Below are positions 43,751 to 56,212 of a DNA stretch of 64,000 bases, piece by piece. Within the stretch, counting starts at the first letter, position 1; every line of letters begins with the position of its first letter. Source of the stretch: Syngnathus acus (taxonomy: Eukaryota; Chordata; Actinopteri; Syngnathiformes; Syngnathidae); assembly GCF_901709675.1 (NCBI RefSeq), contig NC_051095.1:4897956-4961955 (forward strand). The letters are read 5' to 3'. The translations under genes were made by a program, and so were the position numbers. The notes beneath the pieces are model-generated. The model searched no databases. It worked only from the letters and a program-made list of their open reading frames with translations, and was not told the origin of the DNA.

Positions 43751-44044
43751 CAGGGGTGTCAAACTAATTTTTTTCGCGGGCCGCATTGTAGTCATAGGGC
43801 CATTATGACTGTCAACACAAATAAATGTATGAGCACCTCATATTAAATACAGTATAAGCTACAAAACAAACCGCCAAACAACTTGTTTTCAAATCAGACT
43901 AATATATATATATATTTAAAAATGAAGACAATTTGCAATTCTAATAATGACACCCGAATTTGATGCACAATTTGTCTTCGCGGGCCAAATAAAATTATGT
44001 GGCGGGCCGTATCTGGCCCCCAGCCCTTGAGTTTGATACCTGTG
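43751..44044. mobile_element. hAT-type MITE with perfect 8-bp target-site duplication
   Basis: It starts CAGGGGTGTCAAACTAATTT and ends GAGTTTGATACCTGTG (imperfect inverted repeats), flanked by CTGTATGG at 43743-43750 and again at 44045-44052. An 8-bp duplication and CAGGGGTG-type ends are hallmarks of the hAT superfamily. Non-coding, 294 bp. Confidence 0.88.
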
Positions 44045-44052
44045 CTGTATGG

Positions 44053-45683
44053 TTAGCATAACGATAGCTAATGCTAGGTGTTTAGTGTTGATATTTGGGG
44101 TTAGAATGGGGTTCAGTTGGTATTTCTTAGCTTCAAAGCTCACAGTGGTCTTTAGAATACTTGCCATAGCGTAAATCCGACAGTTTGAGCTATTCTATAC
44201 GGCGTCCGTTCATCACAGCGGAGATCCGAATGACAAACGGTCAGATTTGACTTGTCTGATCGCCCCTTTTCCATCTTCAAGCCGCGTCCCCCGGCAGTCT
44301 TTTACTCCTCCATAGAAAGCCATGATATAAATGTATATCTTTTTATGATTCTCAAAAGCGATGATATAAATATTATTTGCTCGCAGACCGCTGCGCCGTA
44401 ATTAGCTCACTATTGTATGCGAGGCGACGATTGATAGGGGGATTAATCTCATCAAAATGTTAAGCTTTTATAATCTTCTCATGGACCCCTTTTACCCTCT
44501 CATACATAATAAATGTTGTTAAAAGTCAGCCCGGCGGAGAGCTACCAGGCGTCGGCTAGCGCATCGACTGCCATGCATGCCAAACAACGATGAGCGGGTC
44601 AATATAGGTCAACTCTTTATGGAATTTCTGCCCGTAATGATTAATAAGGTTAGCGTCGTTGCGGCCAGTCGAATGCCGGAGTTATCTGTAAACTCCATTG
44701 TTGGGTTTCCTTTGAATTCCCAGTGCAGAACGAGCCCGCCTAATGAACAGCCCGTCATTGATTGGCAAAGACAACAAGGATTGCTTTGTTCCTTTTTTAT
44801 TCCTTATCTATTCAGGCGTTTCCTGAATTGTCTCCCAAGTCGCCTCTTCTGGCAACTCGGCACCAGTGTTACATTTAGCCAAGGTGTCGCTAATGAGCGC
44901 CGCTAAAGGCCAGGTTCCTGTAATCTTGTTTATGTTTTGGGCCAGCCAGCTTTTTGCCGGAACACAGCTGGAGAGTCCTTTTTCCGCAATTGCGGCGTAG
45001 CAGAAATAATTGGTCCTGCCCTAACACAGGTAATTTGCTAATTTATGCCTGACGGTTTGCGTTATCATTGCTGAAAGTTGCGTAAAATGCTAACAAGCCT
45101 TGCGTGTGGCTTTTGATGGATGAAACTTTTCAATTCCGACGCTAGCATTGCGTCTAATTAGTTTGTGAGCGTACAGTAGCTATCCCGACGCGATGTTCGG
45201 GGCTGGAAATATCTGCATACATGATGTCATAACGACCCCAAGAGAGATTTACTTCGGAAGACGTTTTTAATTATACTGGCGGGATGAAATTGAGCAGGAA
45301 TGAAGCGATTCCTACGCATTGATTTTGCCCTCTTTGCGTTTGTGGATATACTGCAGGCAGGCAGGGAGAGACTATTGTAACCTTCTCTATCGCTGCACTG
45401 CAGGCAAACAGGGAGGAGGGCTCCGAGGGTGCTTTGCCCTCCCCCCCATCTCCCCACCCCGTTTACATGGGGACAGCATGTGCGTCAAACCTCCCTCACA
45501 TCCAATTAGGAAATGCCATCGAAATGAAAAGGAACGGCGGCACATCTGGAGAGAGGCTACGCAAACACTTCACCTTGAGACTAATTTGGTGTCTTTTGTT
45601 TCGGACATCTTTGGCACGACTGCCTGAAGCGGCGATGACAAGGCCTCTGGGCCGTGGCACCGTAGAGTTCGAATATGTTTAGA
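44053..45683. other. non-coding, possible enhancer-rich stretch
   Basis: No gene. 44330-44540 has homeodomain-like TAATTA/ATTAAT cores in otherwise complex sequence. A C-run lies near 45441. Confidence 0.4.
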
Positions 45684-45696
45684 CTTAGGGTTAGCT

Positions 45697-46004
45697 CAGG
45701 GGTGCCGTACTCATTTTTGTCACGGCCCGCATCGTAGTTATAGTTTCCCTTGGAGGGCCATTATGATTGTCAACGTCTAGGCTACAAAACAAACTGATGA
45801 CTAACTAGTTTTGAAATCAGAGACAAGTAAAAACTGTTCAAATACTTTAAAAAGACAAATAGTAATACAGATTGCAAGCAATGTCAAGACAATTTGTAAT
45901 TTTAGTAATGACGCAAAGTCGATGCAAAATTGATCTTCGCGGGCCACATAAAATGATGTGGCGGGCCGTATCTGGCCCCCGGCCGGGCCTTGCGTTTGAC
46001 ACCA
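45697..46004. mobile_element. second, diverged copy of the hAT-type MITE
   Basis: It starts CAGGGGTGCCGTACTCATTT; the body shares TCGCGGGCCACATAAAATGA and GGCGGGCCGTATCTGGCCCC with the copy at 43751. It has the same orientation; the right end is decayed and no target duplication is visible. Confidence 0.8.
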
Positions 46005-47550
46005 CTTTCATTCAACCTTTTGTCAACATCTAATCAGATTGTGTCCTCACCACCTTGCAGGTTCCTCGACATGATCCGTCGCTTAAGAAACAGACGCCAG
46101 CGTGGCTTTTGTTTGTTTGTTTTCCGACGACATCTCCGACTGTTTTCTTGAGAACTTCCCCTGACCGCCAGTCCCGCGTAGTCACACCAGCAGATGCGCC
46201 AATTGGTCATGCAGAAGAAACCCCACTCCGGTGGCCATCTGTCTCGCCGCGTCTGTTAACGCGCGGCGACAATTTGTTTTCACATACAACTTTAATGGAA
46301 TGCAAAATATGCCAAACTCATCCCATGTCCCGGTAAACCTCATTCCGAAATCTCATTTCCCGAGCAGGTTAGATAGACTTGGAAATATGCTGACTGCCAA
46401 CATATGTTGTGCGCAGTGGGGGGTTATCTTCAATAGATTGTTGGAATGAATTCATTGACTCGACTCTGGTGAAATTTGACTCAGGTGTCCTGATCCCAAG
46501 ATGACCCTAAGAAAAGCAACACACCAAACCATAATAGGTTTAAATATTTCAAGAAACATTCCTGCGGTTAGATTCAAGCTAGGCTACAATCAGTCAAGAA
46601 TACCAAATTCCACCATATAGAAGATTATTATTTTAACTCTGGAGTTTGGTTTAGCGTCAGGATTGGGATCCGGATTCCACGAGTGCTGTTGGTTCACTAG
46701 AGTCCGGAACTTTGCACTTAGCCGCTCGTCCATCAGTTCTTGTTCTTCACTATAAAACCGCTTTCGAAAAATAAAATGTTTTCCTTGACAAAAACATGAC
46801 TGAATCTAATCTAATGATCACCATTCAACGGACAATTCTGTCGGTTGTTGCTATCCAGATTTTGTCGAGCCAATCCGGGTTTTTGTTTGGCCTCGTGTTT
46901 TATTCAAACACAACATGATTCTCCTCGTTACTTGAAAGCAGATGCTGTCAAAACGCCGCCCTAGCATGCAGTAATGCGGCGCGGACTTTCCCGCGGTAGG
47001 GCGATGCCTATCATTCCGTGCCGCCGCTCCGTCCGACTTTCTCCTCGGGGCTGCGTGTTTAATATGAATCTACAAATATGATTTAGTGGACAGATAGCCT
47101 TGAGGCCCCGGGAGGTTTCAGTGGCGCTCCCGTGTGTTGTATGAAACAGGCCAGCATATGTAGGTGAAGGTTATCTCCGATGCACTACACGCAGAAACGG
47201 ACATTGCGGCCCGCAAGCAAGTCGAGAGGTTTAAGGGTTAGTGTCCGACCGGTGACATCATTAAGTACGACTATCCACAACTCATGTATCATTAATTTGG
47301 GTCTCGCCACAATTGCTTATTACATTTCAACAAAGACGTTGGCGCGCTATTGTTCTCTGATACATGAACTGCCGGATAGATTTATGTCTGAAAGGAAGGC
47401 TCCGTTTTTCTTCACGGTGGCAGTATTTTTGGTTTAAATGCTGTCGGTAAGTCATTGCGCCGCAGTTCAGCCGTTTCATCAGGTTATTTGTTGGGATTTT
47501 TTTTTGTGGTGGTGGTGGACTGTAGATTGATTTGGCTTGAGTTTAGGGTT
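46005..47550. other. non-coding
   Basis: No gene or clear repeat. The short open frames at 46055-46336 and 47180-47437 lack splice or family support. Confidence 0.5.
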
Positions 47551-47630
47551 ATGGTTCAGTTTAGGGTTTGATTAGTTTTTGGTTTGTGGGTTAGGGTAGG
47601 GTTGAGTTTATGGGTCAGTTAGGATTAGGT

Positions 47631-48012
47631 TACCGTATTTTCCGGACTATAAGGCGCACCTAAAAACCAAAAATTTTCTCAAAAGCCGACAGTGCACCTT
47701 ATAGTCCGGTGCGCCTTATATATGGACCAAATTCCTAAATTTAAACTGGCCCGAAGCGTTGTGTGATGAAATCAATCATAAGTGGCTCGCTGAAGACTAT
47801 GAATCATGAATCAAAAAGACTATGGATCAATATTTTGTGATTATAAAGTAATTTGTTGCGTCTGAAGTTGAAATCAAAAAGATAAAATGGAGAATGATTT
47901 GATTTGGATTAAAAATCGGACATGATGCATTAATGGTGCGCCTTATATAAGGACAAAGTTTTAAAATGGGCCAATCATTGAAGCTGCGCCTTATAGTCTG
48001 GAAAATACGCTA
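47631..48012 (+). mobile_element. ~382-bp MITE, TACCGTATTTTCCGG family, copy in + orientation
   Basis: It starts TACCGTATTTTCCGGACTAT and ends with the imperfect inverse (ATAGTCTGGAAAATACGCTA). Subterminal CTTATAGTCCGGTGCGCCTT repeats are present. The body is about 90% alike to the reverse complement of 52830-53228. No coding capacity. Confidence 0.85.
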
Positions 48013-48849
48013 ATTGACCAGTTAGGATTAGGTTAGGTTTTATTAGGTGTTATTTTTGGTGGCTTCAAGTTTGTATTAGGGATTAAGGTCCTTGATTTCT
48101 TCAGGTATCTGTATTTTAGTTTTAAAATTGCAACGTCAGTCTAGTAAATTCAGTACAATTCCCTCATATTCCTACTTTGTTCCCTGACAATTGTATCTTC
48201 TCGTGGCCTCATTTGACTGACTTAAGTTCAGTAGTCATCTCCCTCAGTGCGGCGGTATGAATGGAGATACGGCTTTTCTTTGCGGGAGGCATTTGCTTTC
48301 TGATGGCATGACTCACTCGATATGAGCCCGCCACGAGGCAGACAATCTGCTAACGATTTAAAGTCTGGCTCGAGTTACGAGTCGTTTACTTCTGAATTGT
48401 GTTTTCCGCTGGCGTGTGCGTGCCCTCGTTCGCCCCCCCCCTCCCCTACCGCAATCCTGACCCCCACCCCGCATGCAATTTGACCCCAGGCAAGTTCGGA
48501 GGCACATCCTTGGCGATGGGAGGGTGCCACTGGCGTGTGTTTCCAATAAAGCCTGTGTGTACGTGTGTTTATTTGATTTTACTTGTGTGTGCTGGAGCGC
48601 GTGGGCTCAATAAGCATGTGTGTCGCCGGTGGGAGGGGGAGGGAGTCCGAGGCGGCAAGGACATGGCTTGACAGGTGTGTGCGGAGGGCCTGAAAGGTCC
48701 GCACATTTGGAATAAGCAAAAGCACAATGCGGCTATTCAGACGCAGAAGGAGACAACCGAGATATCACAGGAGCCTTGTGAGAAGGAGAAAAAGTGGGGG
48801 TTGAGGGGAGGGGGCGGGGCTAATTTTACAATTTTCTTTTATTGTCGTT

Positions 48850-49350
48850 TTTTGCTAGATGATAGTCATAATTTCTTTCCACAACGAAGTTGAGACTTTA
48901 CAAGAATAAAGTTGTTGCATTGTGTTAATAAATCTTAATTTTATGAGATAAAAGTTGTACTTTTACAAGAATGAAGTTGTGGCTTTGCAATATTGAAGTC
49001 ATACTTTGTCAAGCATGAAGCTGTGGCTTTTATGAGAATTAAGATGTGGTTTAATAATGTCGTAATGTTGACACGGAGGAAGTTGAGGGAGGCTTTAAAA
49101 AAAATGAAGTCATACTTTTGCAACAATGTTGCAGTGTTTTTCTAAAAAAAAAATACTCTAAGTCATAGATTCATGAGAATTAAGCAAAGTCATACTTTGA
49201 CAACAAGAATAAAGTCGAGTACAAATCTTAAAGATGAAAAAAAATCTAAATTTTACCCAGATTAAGTTTCATTTTTCCACCAATAAAATCATGTTTTTTT
49301 TTCCCAAATAATTCGTGATTTTTCCATAATAAAGTTATACATGAACAAAA
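48850..49350. repeat. degenerate array of 'AAGAATAAAGTTGTG-CTTT' units
   Basis: About a dozen diverged units of 30-45 bp of the type ACAAGAATGAAGTTGTGGCT / ATGAGAATTAAG; a short piece of the same type is at about 440-475. A common type of fish low-complexity repeat. Confidence 0.6.
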
Positions 49351-49694
49351 ATTAATTTGCGGGCATCATACCAATGAAGTCAAGGCTGTAAATGAGATCC
49401 CGAAGATGATGTCATTATAAAAGAATTTCCTTTCACCACATACACTAAAATTCTGGGCTCGGATGGCAACATTCTTCTTGTAATATTACAATTATATTCT
49501 TATAAATCTCACATTTGGACTTTGTTCTCATTCAATAACAACTTTGTTTTCGCCCTCTTTTGACTTAATTGCAGGAGTGTTTTATTGTGTGCTTAAGTGA
49601 TAACAAGTCTATCGCTGCCTTTCTGTGTTTTCTGGCATTTTGCTGGCTTAATCTTAAAGTCTTTGCTTCCAGACTTTATTTGCTCTTAATCAGT

Positions 49695-49724
49695 TTTGTG
49701 TGTGTGTGTGTGTGTGTGTGTGTC
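49695..49724. repeat. (GT)n microsatellite
   Basis: About 14 GT units. Confidence 0.95.
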
Positions 49725-50331
49725 TAACTACACATGTGGAGAACACTTGCATGACTCACCAGCCCGACGATACTAATCCTCGTCTCGCAGTACTCGTGTG
49801 TGGAGTGCGTCCTCCCCCGTCTCGGCCCGTATCCGAACGGCCTTGACCTCCGACCCTCGGCGGAACAAACGCTGCCAAAAGTTGAATGTTTATTGTACAT
49901 GCGTATGACGTGCACCTCCTCCCCATCCCCCACATCATGTCAAGGAGGACCTCGGGTGTCAAGTCCCCACTCGTGTCACCCGTACAATTTTCCCCTCTAT
50001 TGACTTTTATGTTCTTCTACAAGGTTGATCACAGTGCTCGGGTATGCACGTATTCCAAATAAAGACAAATGTGACTCGCATAATAATATTCCGCTGCTGC
50101 GATAAATGGCGTGTGTGTTCAGTTTTGACATCTTGTTTTAGAAAGGAACCATCGGTGACTGAGTGTGTCACACATGGGCGAAAAAGTGAAGTTGTGGCTT
50201 TATGCGGGAAAAAGGAGTCTTTACTTTAGAGGCCCGTCTCAATTTTATGAGATGAATAACAGTTATAGGAAGCAAGTCGGAATTTAATAAGAATGAACTT
50301 GTGGCTTTATAATTCAAAAGACTCGAGGTTC

Positions 50332-50690
50332 GCATTTAGTCATTAGATTTGCGAGGAGAAAAATAAGCCTCCCAAAATTGTCATAGATTTGCGAGGAGAA
50401 AATTGCAAAAAAAAAAAAAAAATGACATAGCTTTGCGGGGAAAAAATTGCAAAATAAAATAGCCATAGGTTTGCTGGGAAAAAAATGCAAAAACAAATAT
50501 TAGTCATAATTTTGCTGGGAGGAAAAATGCCCCAAGAAATTGGCATAGATTTGCGAGAACATTTGCAAAAAAAATTAGTCATAGTTTTGTGGGAAAAAAA
50601 AAAATTTGTTCTAGTTTGCGGGGAGAGAAATGCCCAAAAAATGGTCATAGCTTTGCATGGAGAAAAATTGCAAAAACAAATTTTAAGTTA
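50332..50690. repeat. ~45-bp tandem array, about eight units
   Basis: The unit consensus is like GTCATAGATTTGCGAGGAGA then AAAATTGCAAAAA. Units are irregular in poly-A length and include an outlying copy to about 50740. Confidence 0.75.
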
Positions 50691-50768
50691 TAGAAAATGG
50701 ATGGTTATAAGTTATGGATATATGAGAATAGTCACACTATGAGAATCAAGTTGTAGCTTAACAAGAAC

Positions 50769-50945
50769 TACCGTATTTTCCGTACTATAAGCCGCTACTT
50801 TTTGCACAAGCTTTGAACCCTGCTATGAATCTCTCATACGTTTTATGATATTGTATGATTTGTGCATATTCTTTTACATATTGAAATGAAACATTAAAAC
50901 ACCTGCGTCTTATAGTCCAGTGCGGCTTATATATGAACAAAACAG
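50769..50945 (+). mobile_element. truncated relative of the TACCGTATTTTCC MITE
   Basis: The left end TACCGTATTTTCCGTACTAT and the internal CTTATAGTCCAGTGCGGCTT are present; no matching right end follows. Confidence 0.6.
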
Positions 50946-51179
50946 GATTTTCCTCGAATGTTAGCTGTTGCGGCCTATATTCAGGTGGCCATTATGGCCA
51001 CTATTCAAAGCTATTTTCCTGCATTATGGGATTGTTAGGATGCTCTGCGTTGACTTTGAATCACACCAACCTGTCAATTACCGTGTGGCTTCAACAGGGT
51101 TGTTTCTTTTGGCCCATTTGTATCTTTAGTCGGAAGCGGCCGCCGATACTCACTTTGTTGCTCACACCGACGAGATGCC

Positions 51180-52829
51180 CCCCCCCCCGCTTGGCGTTCG
51201 CCTTCCGCCACCGCCGCCCGACTCTCAGCACATTTTCCACTCGGCTGATAAAATAAGCCACACTTTGATGAGCTTTCGGCAGGCCCGCGGTGCTTATGGC
51301 TCAGTAAATGCTTTTATAGAGAGACGCACGGCAGGCTCTCGACCGGGATCGGCCACACGGCGTGTTCTCATATGTTCTCGTATGTTTTTACATTTCCTGA
51401 CGAGAGCTTCGTGATGGGAGGCTCCCCGGAAAAGGAATATTTGCAATTTTTGCCCGGAGGCCATATGAATGTTTGCCTGAGTATTCCGTTTTTCTTTTCA
51501 TCTTGGTAGTTTGACTATGTCGTGCCCTTGATGCGGAAAAGGCTTTTAGAGTATTGAGCGCGTGAATGGCGCTTTTTGTAAATTTTCTGCTACACTGCAG
51601 AGAATAAATACAGCGCCACACTTTTCTTTTCTTTAAAAAACAACAACTTTATTTCTTGTCTGTGTTGACCTTTTGTTTATTCGTGTCACTGAATAGCGAC
51701 TTTTGTTGGAAGATTGTTCACGCTTGAGTTTGAATTATTTCTTTACGTTTCATTTTCAGTCTATTTGACATGAGTAATGCATTTATTTAAAATGAACGAA
51801 GAGACTTTAAAGTGCCAGTGTATATTTTAGCTTCACTTGTAGACATAATGTACATCAAGTAAAACAAACAAGACTCAAAAAACCCTGCTGTGATTTTTTT
51901 TTTTTAAAGTACATTTTCAAACAGCTTAGAAATTCAGCTTTACTGATGCCACAGCTGGTCTCAATTTACTAAGTTACACATTTAGGAAAACAAATAACTA
52001 ACCAAAGCAGTTTTCTGAGAAACTGTGTGCCCACTTTGGACTTTTACTCCCTTTTTTTTTTTTTTTTAATCAAAATCAACACACCCACTGTCATCTTTAC
52101 AAATGTCATTTGAGCTCATGACCCTTTGGGAAGAGATTGTGTGCCTGTTTGCAATATTTGCGCTCTGTTAAAACTCAGGAGCTCAGATTTACAGACGCCA
52201 CTTGAGCTTTTTTTTAAGACATCAGTTAGTCATAGAAACTACAAGTGATAACGGCGAGACGGCCCGACACTAATGCGGACAGAGTGAGGGGAAAACAACA
52301 CGGCCCCTGAAAGGTGAGTGTGGATGGCCGCCATTAAAATGCTAATATGCCGTACGGGATATTTACTGCGTGGCGCTAATGCACTTTAAAACAGGCTCTT
52401 TGTCGCTCAGGCCCATCGCCGAACCCCCGTTGAGCCTCAATAAATCAGCCATTAAAAAGCCGATGCGACCTGGATTTACAAAGCGGCGCATGGCGGCTTT
52501 GTCACCGCTGCGGGAACCGCCACAGATTTATGAAGACCTCACTTCATAATTGCTGACAAAAATAAGCCCCCCACCCCCAAAAAATAGACAAACGAGCATT
52601 TTTTGTAACTTTGTTCGGAACAGCGACAGAAATGTCATCGTAAATGTGTGACCTGAACTGTTTGGGATCTAAACTTTGACCAAGAATACTAAAAAAAAAT
52701 AAAATTACTTAATTTACAAACAGTTATTTAAAAATATATATTAACATTATATTTCTATATATATGCTTATATAGAAGCATTAAATTCATAAAATTTTACG
52801 TTTTATTCAATGTACCATTAAAAAACATT
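51180..52829. other. non-coding
   Basis: No gene. Poly-T tracts occur at about 51896-51905 and 52052-52067; 52230-52560 is complex, GC-moderate sequence without recognised repeats. Confidence 0.5.
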
Positions 52830-53228
52830 TACCGTATTTTCCGGACTATAAGGCGCAATTTCAATGAATGGCCCATTTTAAAACTTTGTCCTTATATAAG
52901 GTGCACTGGACTATAAGGTGCACCATTAATGCATCATGTCAGATTTTTAATCCAAATCAAATCATTCTCCATTTTATCTTTTTTATTTCAACTTCAGACG
53001 CAACAAATCACTTTATAATCACAAAATAATGATCCATAGTCTTTTTGATTCATGATTCATAGTCTTCAGCGGGCCACTTATGATTGATTTCATGACACAA
53101 TGCTTCAGGCCAGTTTAAATTTAGGAATTTGATCCATATATTAGGCGCACCGGACTATAAGGCGCACTGTCGGCTTTTGAGAAAATTGTAGATTTTTAGG
53201 TGCGCCTTATAGTCCGGAAAATACGGTA
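52830..53228 (-). mobile_element. ~399-bp MITE, same family as 47631, inverted copy
   Basis: Perfect terminal repeats TACCGTATTTTCCGGACTAT ... ATAGTCCGGAAAATACGGTA. The interior is the reverse complement of the 47631 element (shared GACTATGAATCATGAATCAA read on the minus strand). Confidence 0.88.
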
Positions 53229-56212
53229 TATAATATCTAAGAAAAAATGTTTTTCCTCTTCTGTGTATGTTTTAAAAATATTTTTTCAATTTATATGTAT
53301 ACATACACACACATACACTATCATATTTTGATTGTCTCATGGAATATTTGCTTTAGGTCCCTAGAAAAAAAAATCCTCCTCAACATTTGAAAATTGCTCC
53401 TCAGATGAAGTTATTGATAACATTCATTTAATACATTCTCAGTTTCAATTTATATTCATTCGAAAACCTTTTAGGTGAATATAGTTTAAATAATATATAA
53501 AATTTGAAAAGTTGTTCTTTGTGTGTGGGCTTTTTAGGATGGATGGTGTGGCTTCGTGATGCGGAAGGTGATGACGGGCAACTGACGCGGCGAGCTCGTG
53601 CCAAGGTAGGAACATTGGTTGGGCCCGCACAAGCTATACCATATTTCGCATTCCCTTCCCAGTGGCCGTGCATATTTTAGCCGCATACATTGTTTACATT
53701 GCTCCCCGAGCCCACCATTGAGGTTTTATGCCTGTTTTTTTACGATGCCGTATTCAACGGGAACAAGGCATAAAAACTGGCACCGGGGGCGAAAATGCCA
53801 TATCAGCTCTTTTGATAAGTCAACGGGGGGCTCGTATTGTGTTTTCACGACAGCGCGGGGGACTGGCGGCTTTTGGAGGGGGGCTACCCACGCTCGGCTG
53901 CAGACGCATTCCGGGGTAATCCCATATTAGTACACGTGAATTCATTTGCATTTCAAAAAATAAATAAAAAGAAGAAAGCGCAAGGGCGGGAAATGTTGCT
54001 GACGAAGGAGTAATGTCATTAGGCGCAAGGTGAAAATAAAACATTTGAATAAAAGCGAAAGCGGTAGGACGCCGTAAATCTGCTTCGAATTTTTGCCAAC
54101 GTCTCGTCCTCGACATGTCACGCTGTTCGCCCGCCTCGCCCAAATCAGCCGCCATTGAAAAAGACTGCACTCACTTAGCTGCTAGCTGCTAACGCCGTAT
54201 AACACGTTGTCAGTGTAATTAATTAGTTTTGTTAGCATCTTTAATTAATTTGATTGATTTCTGGATGACGTGTCAATATTGTTGGCAACAGTTTGTGACG
54301 TTAATATATACTGGCACCAACAGTCGGGAAGATGAGTCAAGTCAGCCGGCACGCTAACACAACGGCGTCGGGCCTAGCATGAACAGTTGTTGCTTGACGG
54401 TACACATCAAACGAACGGGTACTGACAGCAGAAAAAAGCTTTTTTTTTTTTTTTAAATTCCTGCAAGGAGCTTGTTCTTTGTCAAATCCTTTTTGCCTTT
54501 GAGCTTTTTTCAAACTTGACTTTCTCCCGGCGTCTCACCGGCTGAAATGACCTCACAGTGTGGCGTTCCTGCCGAGTTTAAGTAGACAAACACCTGAGTC
54601 AAAATGTTAACAACACGTTTACAGCCATTACCAACAGTTTGCTCATCGGGATCAAATGACACACAAACTCTAGCGTAATTTCATCTGGCTGCTGTTGTCA
54701 CGGCAACGCCACTTTGCGCATTGATGTGTCTTTTTTGAGCGCGGCTCTTCATTAAGCACTGTGTGCCTTCAGACAAACATGGTCACTTAGAAGGCTTGTG
54801 ATGCTCGACTCGGTATCCGTGCGACGGGACCCGCTGCTTCCTCGCCTGCTGCCGTTGCCCGGGTAACCAAAGCGACCCGGCGGCTCTGGACGCCGTTCAA
54901 ATCGGTGAGCGCACACTGATGCTTTGGGGGCCCGCGAAAAGGTTTCCCTTTCAATGCAAACAACCTGTTTTGCATGATTTGGTGACACCTGGGCTGAAAT
55001 CCCGATGTGCAAACAAATGGTGGCGTTTTAAGATAACACGAGGCAAATTTTAATTTCCTCGTAGGGTATTATGGTTAAAAATTGGAGGCTTCTATGGGCA
55101 GTCATGCAAAGTTGTGCCATTCAAAATCAAAGATGAGGAAAGTGGCTGCATGGCTTCCTGAGACTGTTTTGTGGGTCTACTACACATCATATGACTGAGA
55201 AGCCTCCCAAATTTTACGTTGAAAACTCAAACTGGCTGATTTTGTTGCATTAACTAGTGTGGTACTAAACCAAGTTTCTTTTTTAGCTTTGGATCTTTAG
55301 ACTTTTTTTTGTGGGTCTATGCATAACCGAGAAGCCTCCCAAATTTTATTTTATTCCTGCAGAGAGCTTGTACTTTGTCAAACACTTTTCCATTTTGAGC
55401 TTTTTTCAAAAATGACTTTCTTCTGGCGTCTGATTGGCGGAAATTGTCTGTGTTTGCGTCGGGTGGGTTCTTAGCTGTTGAATTATTCTGGGTGGTTCAA
55501 AACAAAATGGCCGACATTCCGTATCTTGTGACTTTTTGGTGGGTGAACCCGCGTTATATACGGCTTCTAAATTTCCTGTCCCCTCCCTACCAATCATACA
55601 TTTCATAAGCTTTTTGCAAGTCAGGCCTGACTGACTAGATAGTTAGGTGCTGCTGTTTTGGTTAGCAACATAATGCAGCGGTCGACAAATTCACTTCTAA
55701 GTCCATGGCCACAATTTGAAACCTATAACGACTCCATGGCCTTTCTTTCAGGTGAAAAGCATTTTTCATCCAGCTCAAGTATAAAGTGGAAAAAAATCCA
55801 CCGACTAAAGCCAGATGAATAATGATTGCACATACTTTGCCTCGCCCGTGACTTATTTTTCATTTTCCTCCACCCCGTTTCCATTTTAAGGTGAGAAATC
55901 CCAAATCCTTTCCCTCGAAAAATTGCCTGCCACTCCGCCACAACTGGGTGACGCGGTGGTGGGGGCTTTGGGGGAAGAGGGGGGGTTATTGTTGAATTTG
56001 CTACCTGACAAGCAGCGGTAATCAGAAGCTGTCGGGTGTGAAGTGTCCTCTGCTGCGAGGTGGACACGACGGAGGCTACCAGAAAAAAAAAAAAAAGACT
56101 GCGTTAAATCCCGTCTCGGCTGGCAAAACGGTTGTTTGTCAGGTAAAAGAGGCTTGCTGGAGTGCGTCGGCGCAGTTTCATGAGCCCCTCATCATCATAC
56201 ATCACCGTCAAG
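53229..56212. other. non-coding with a dispersed ~105-bp duplication
   Basis: No gene. 54457-54560 and 55353-55455 share TTCCTGCA-GAGCTTGT-CTTTGTCAAA and GAGCTTTTTTCAAA-TGACTTTCT-C-GGCGTCT. The 116-codon open frame at 53820-54170 has no family resemblance. Confidence 0.5.

Noticed and set aside
50332-50690. Regularly spaced similar units suggesting a CRISPR-like array
   Set aside because: Eukaryotic context, variable unit and spacer length, A-rich degenerate units and no cas genes; it is a minisatellite.
53820-54170. 116-codon minus-strand open frame
   Set aside because: No family resemblance, and low-complexity Pro/Ala/Arg content typical of a GC-rich chance frame.
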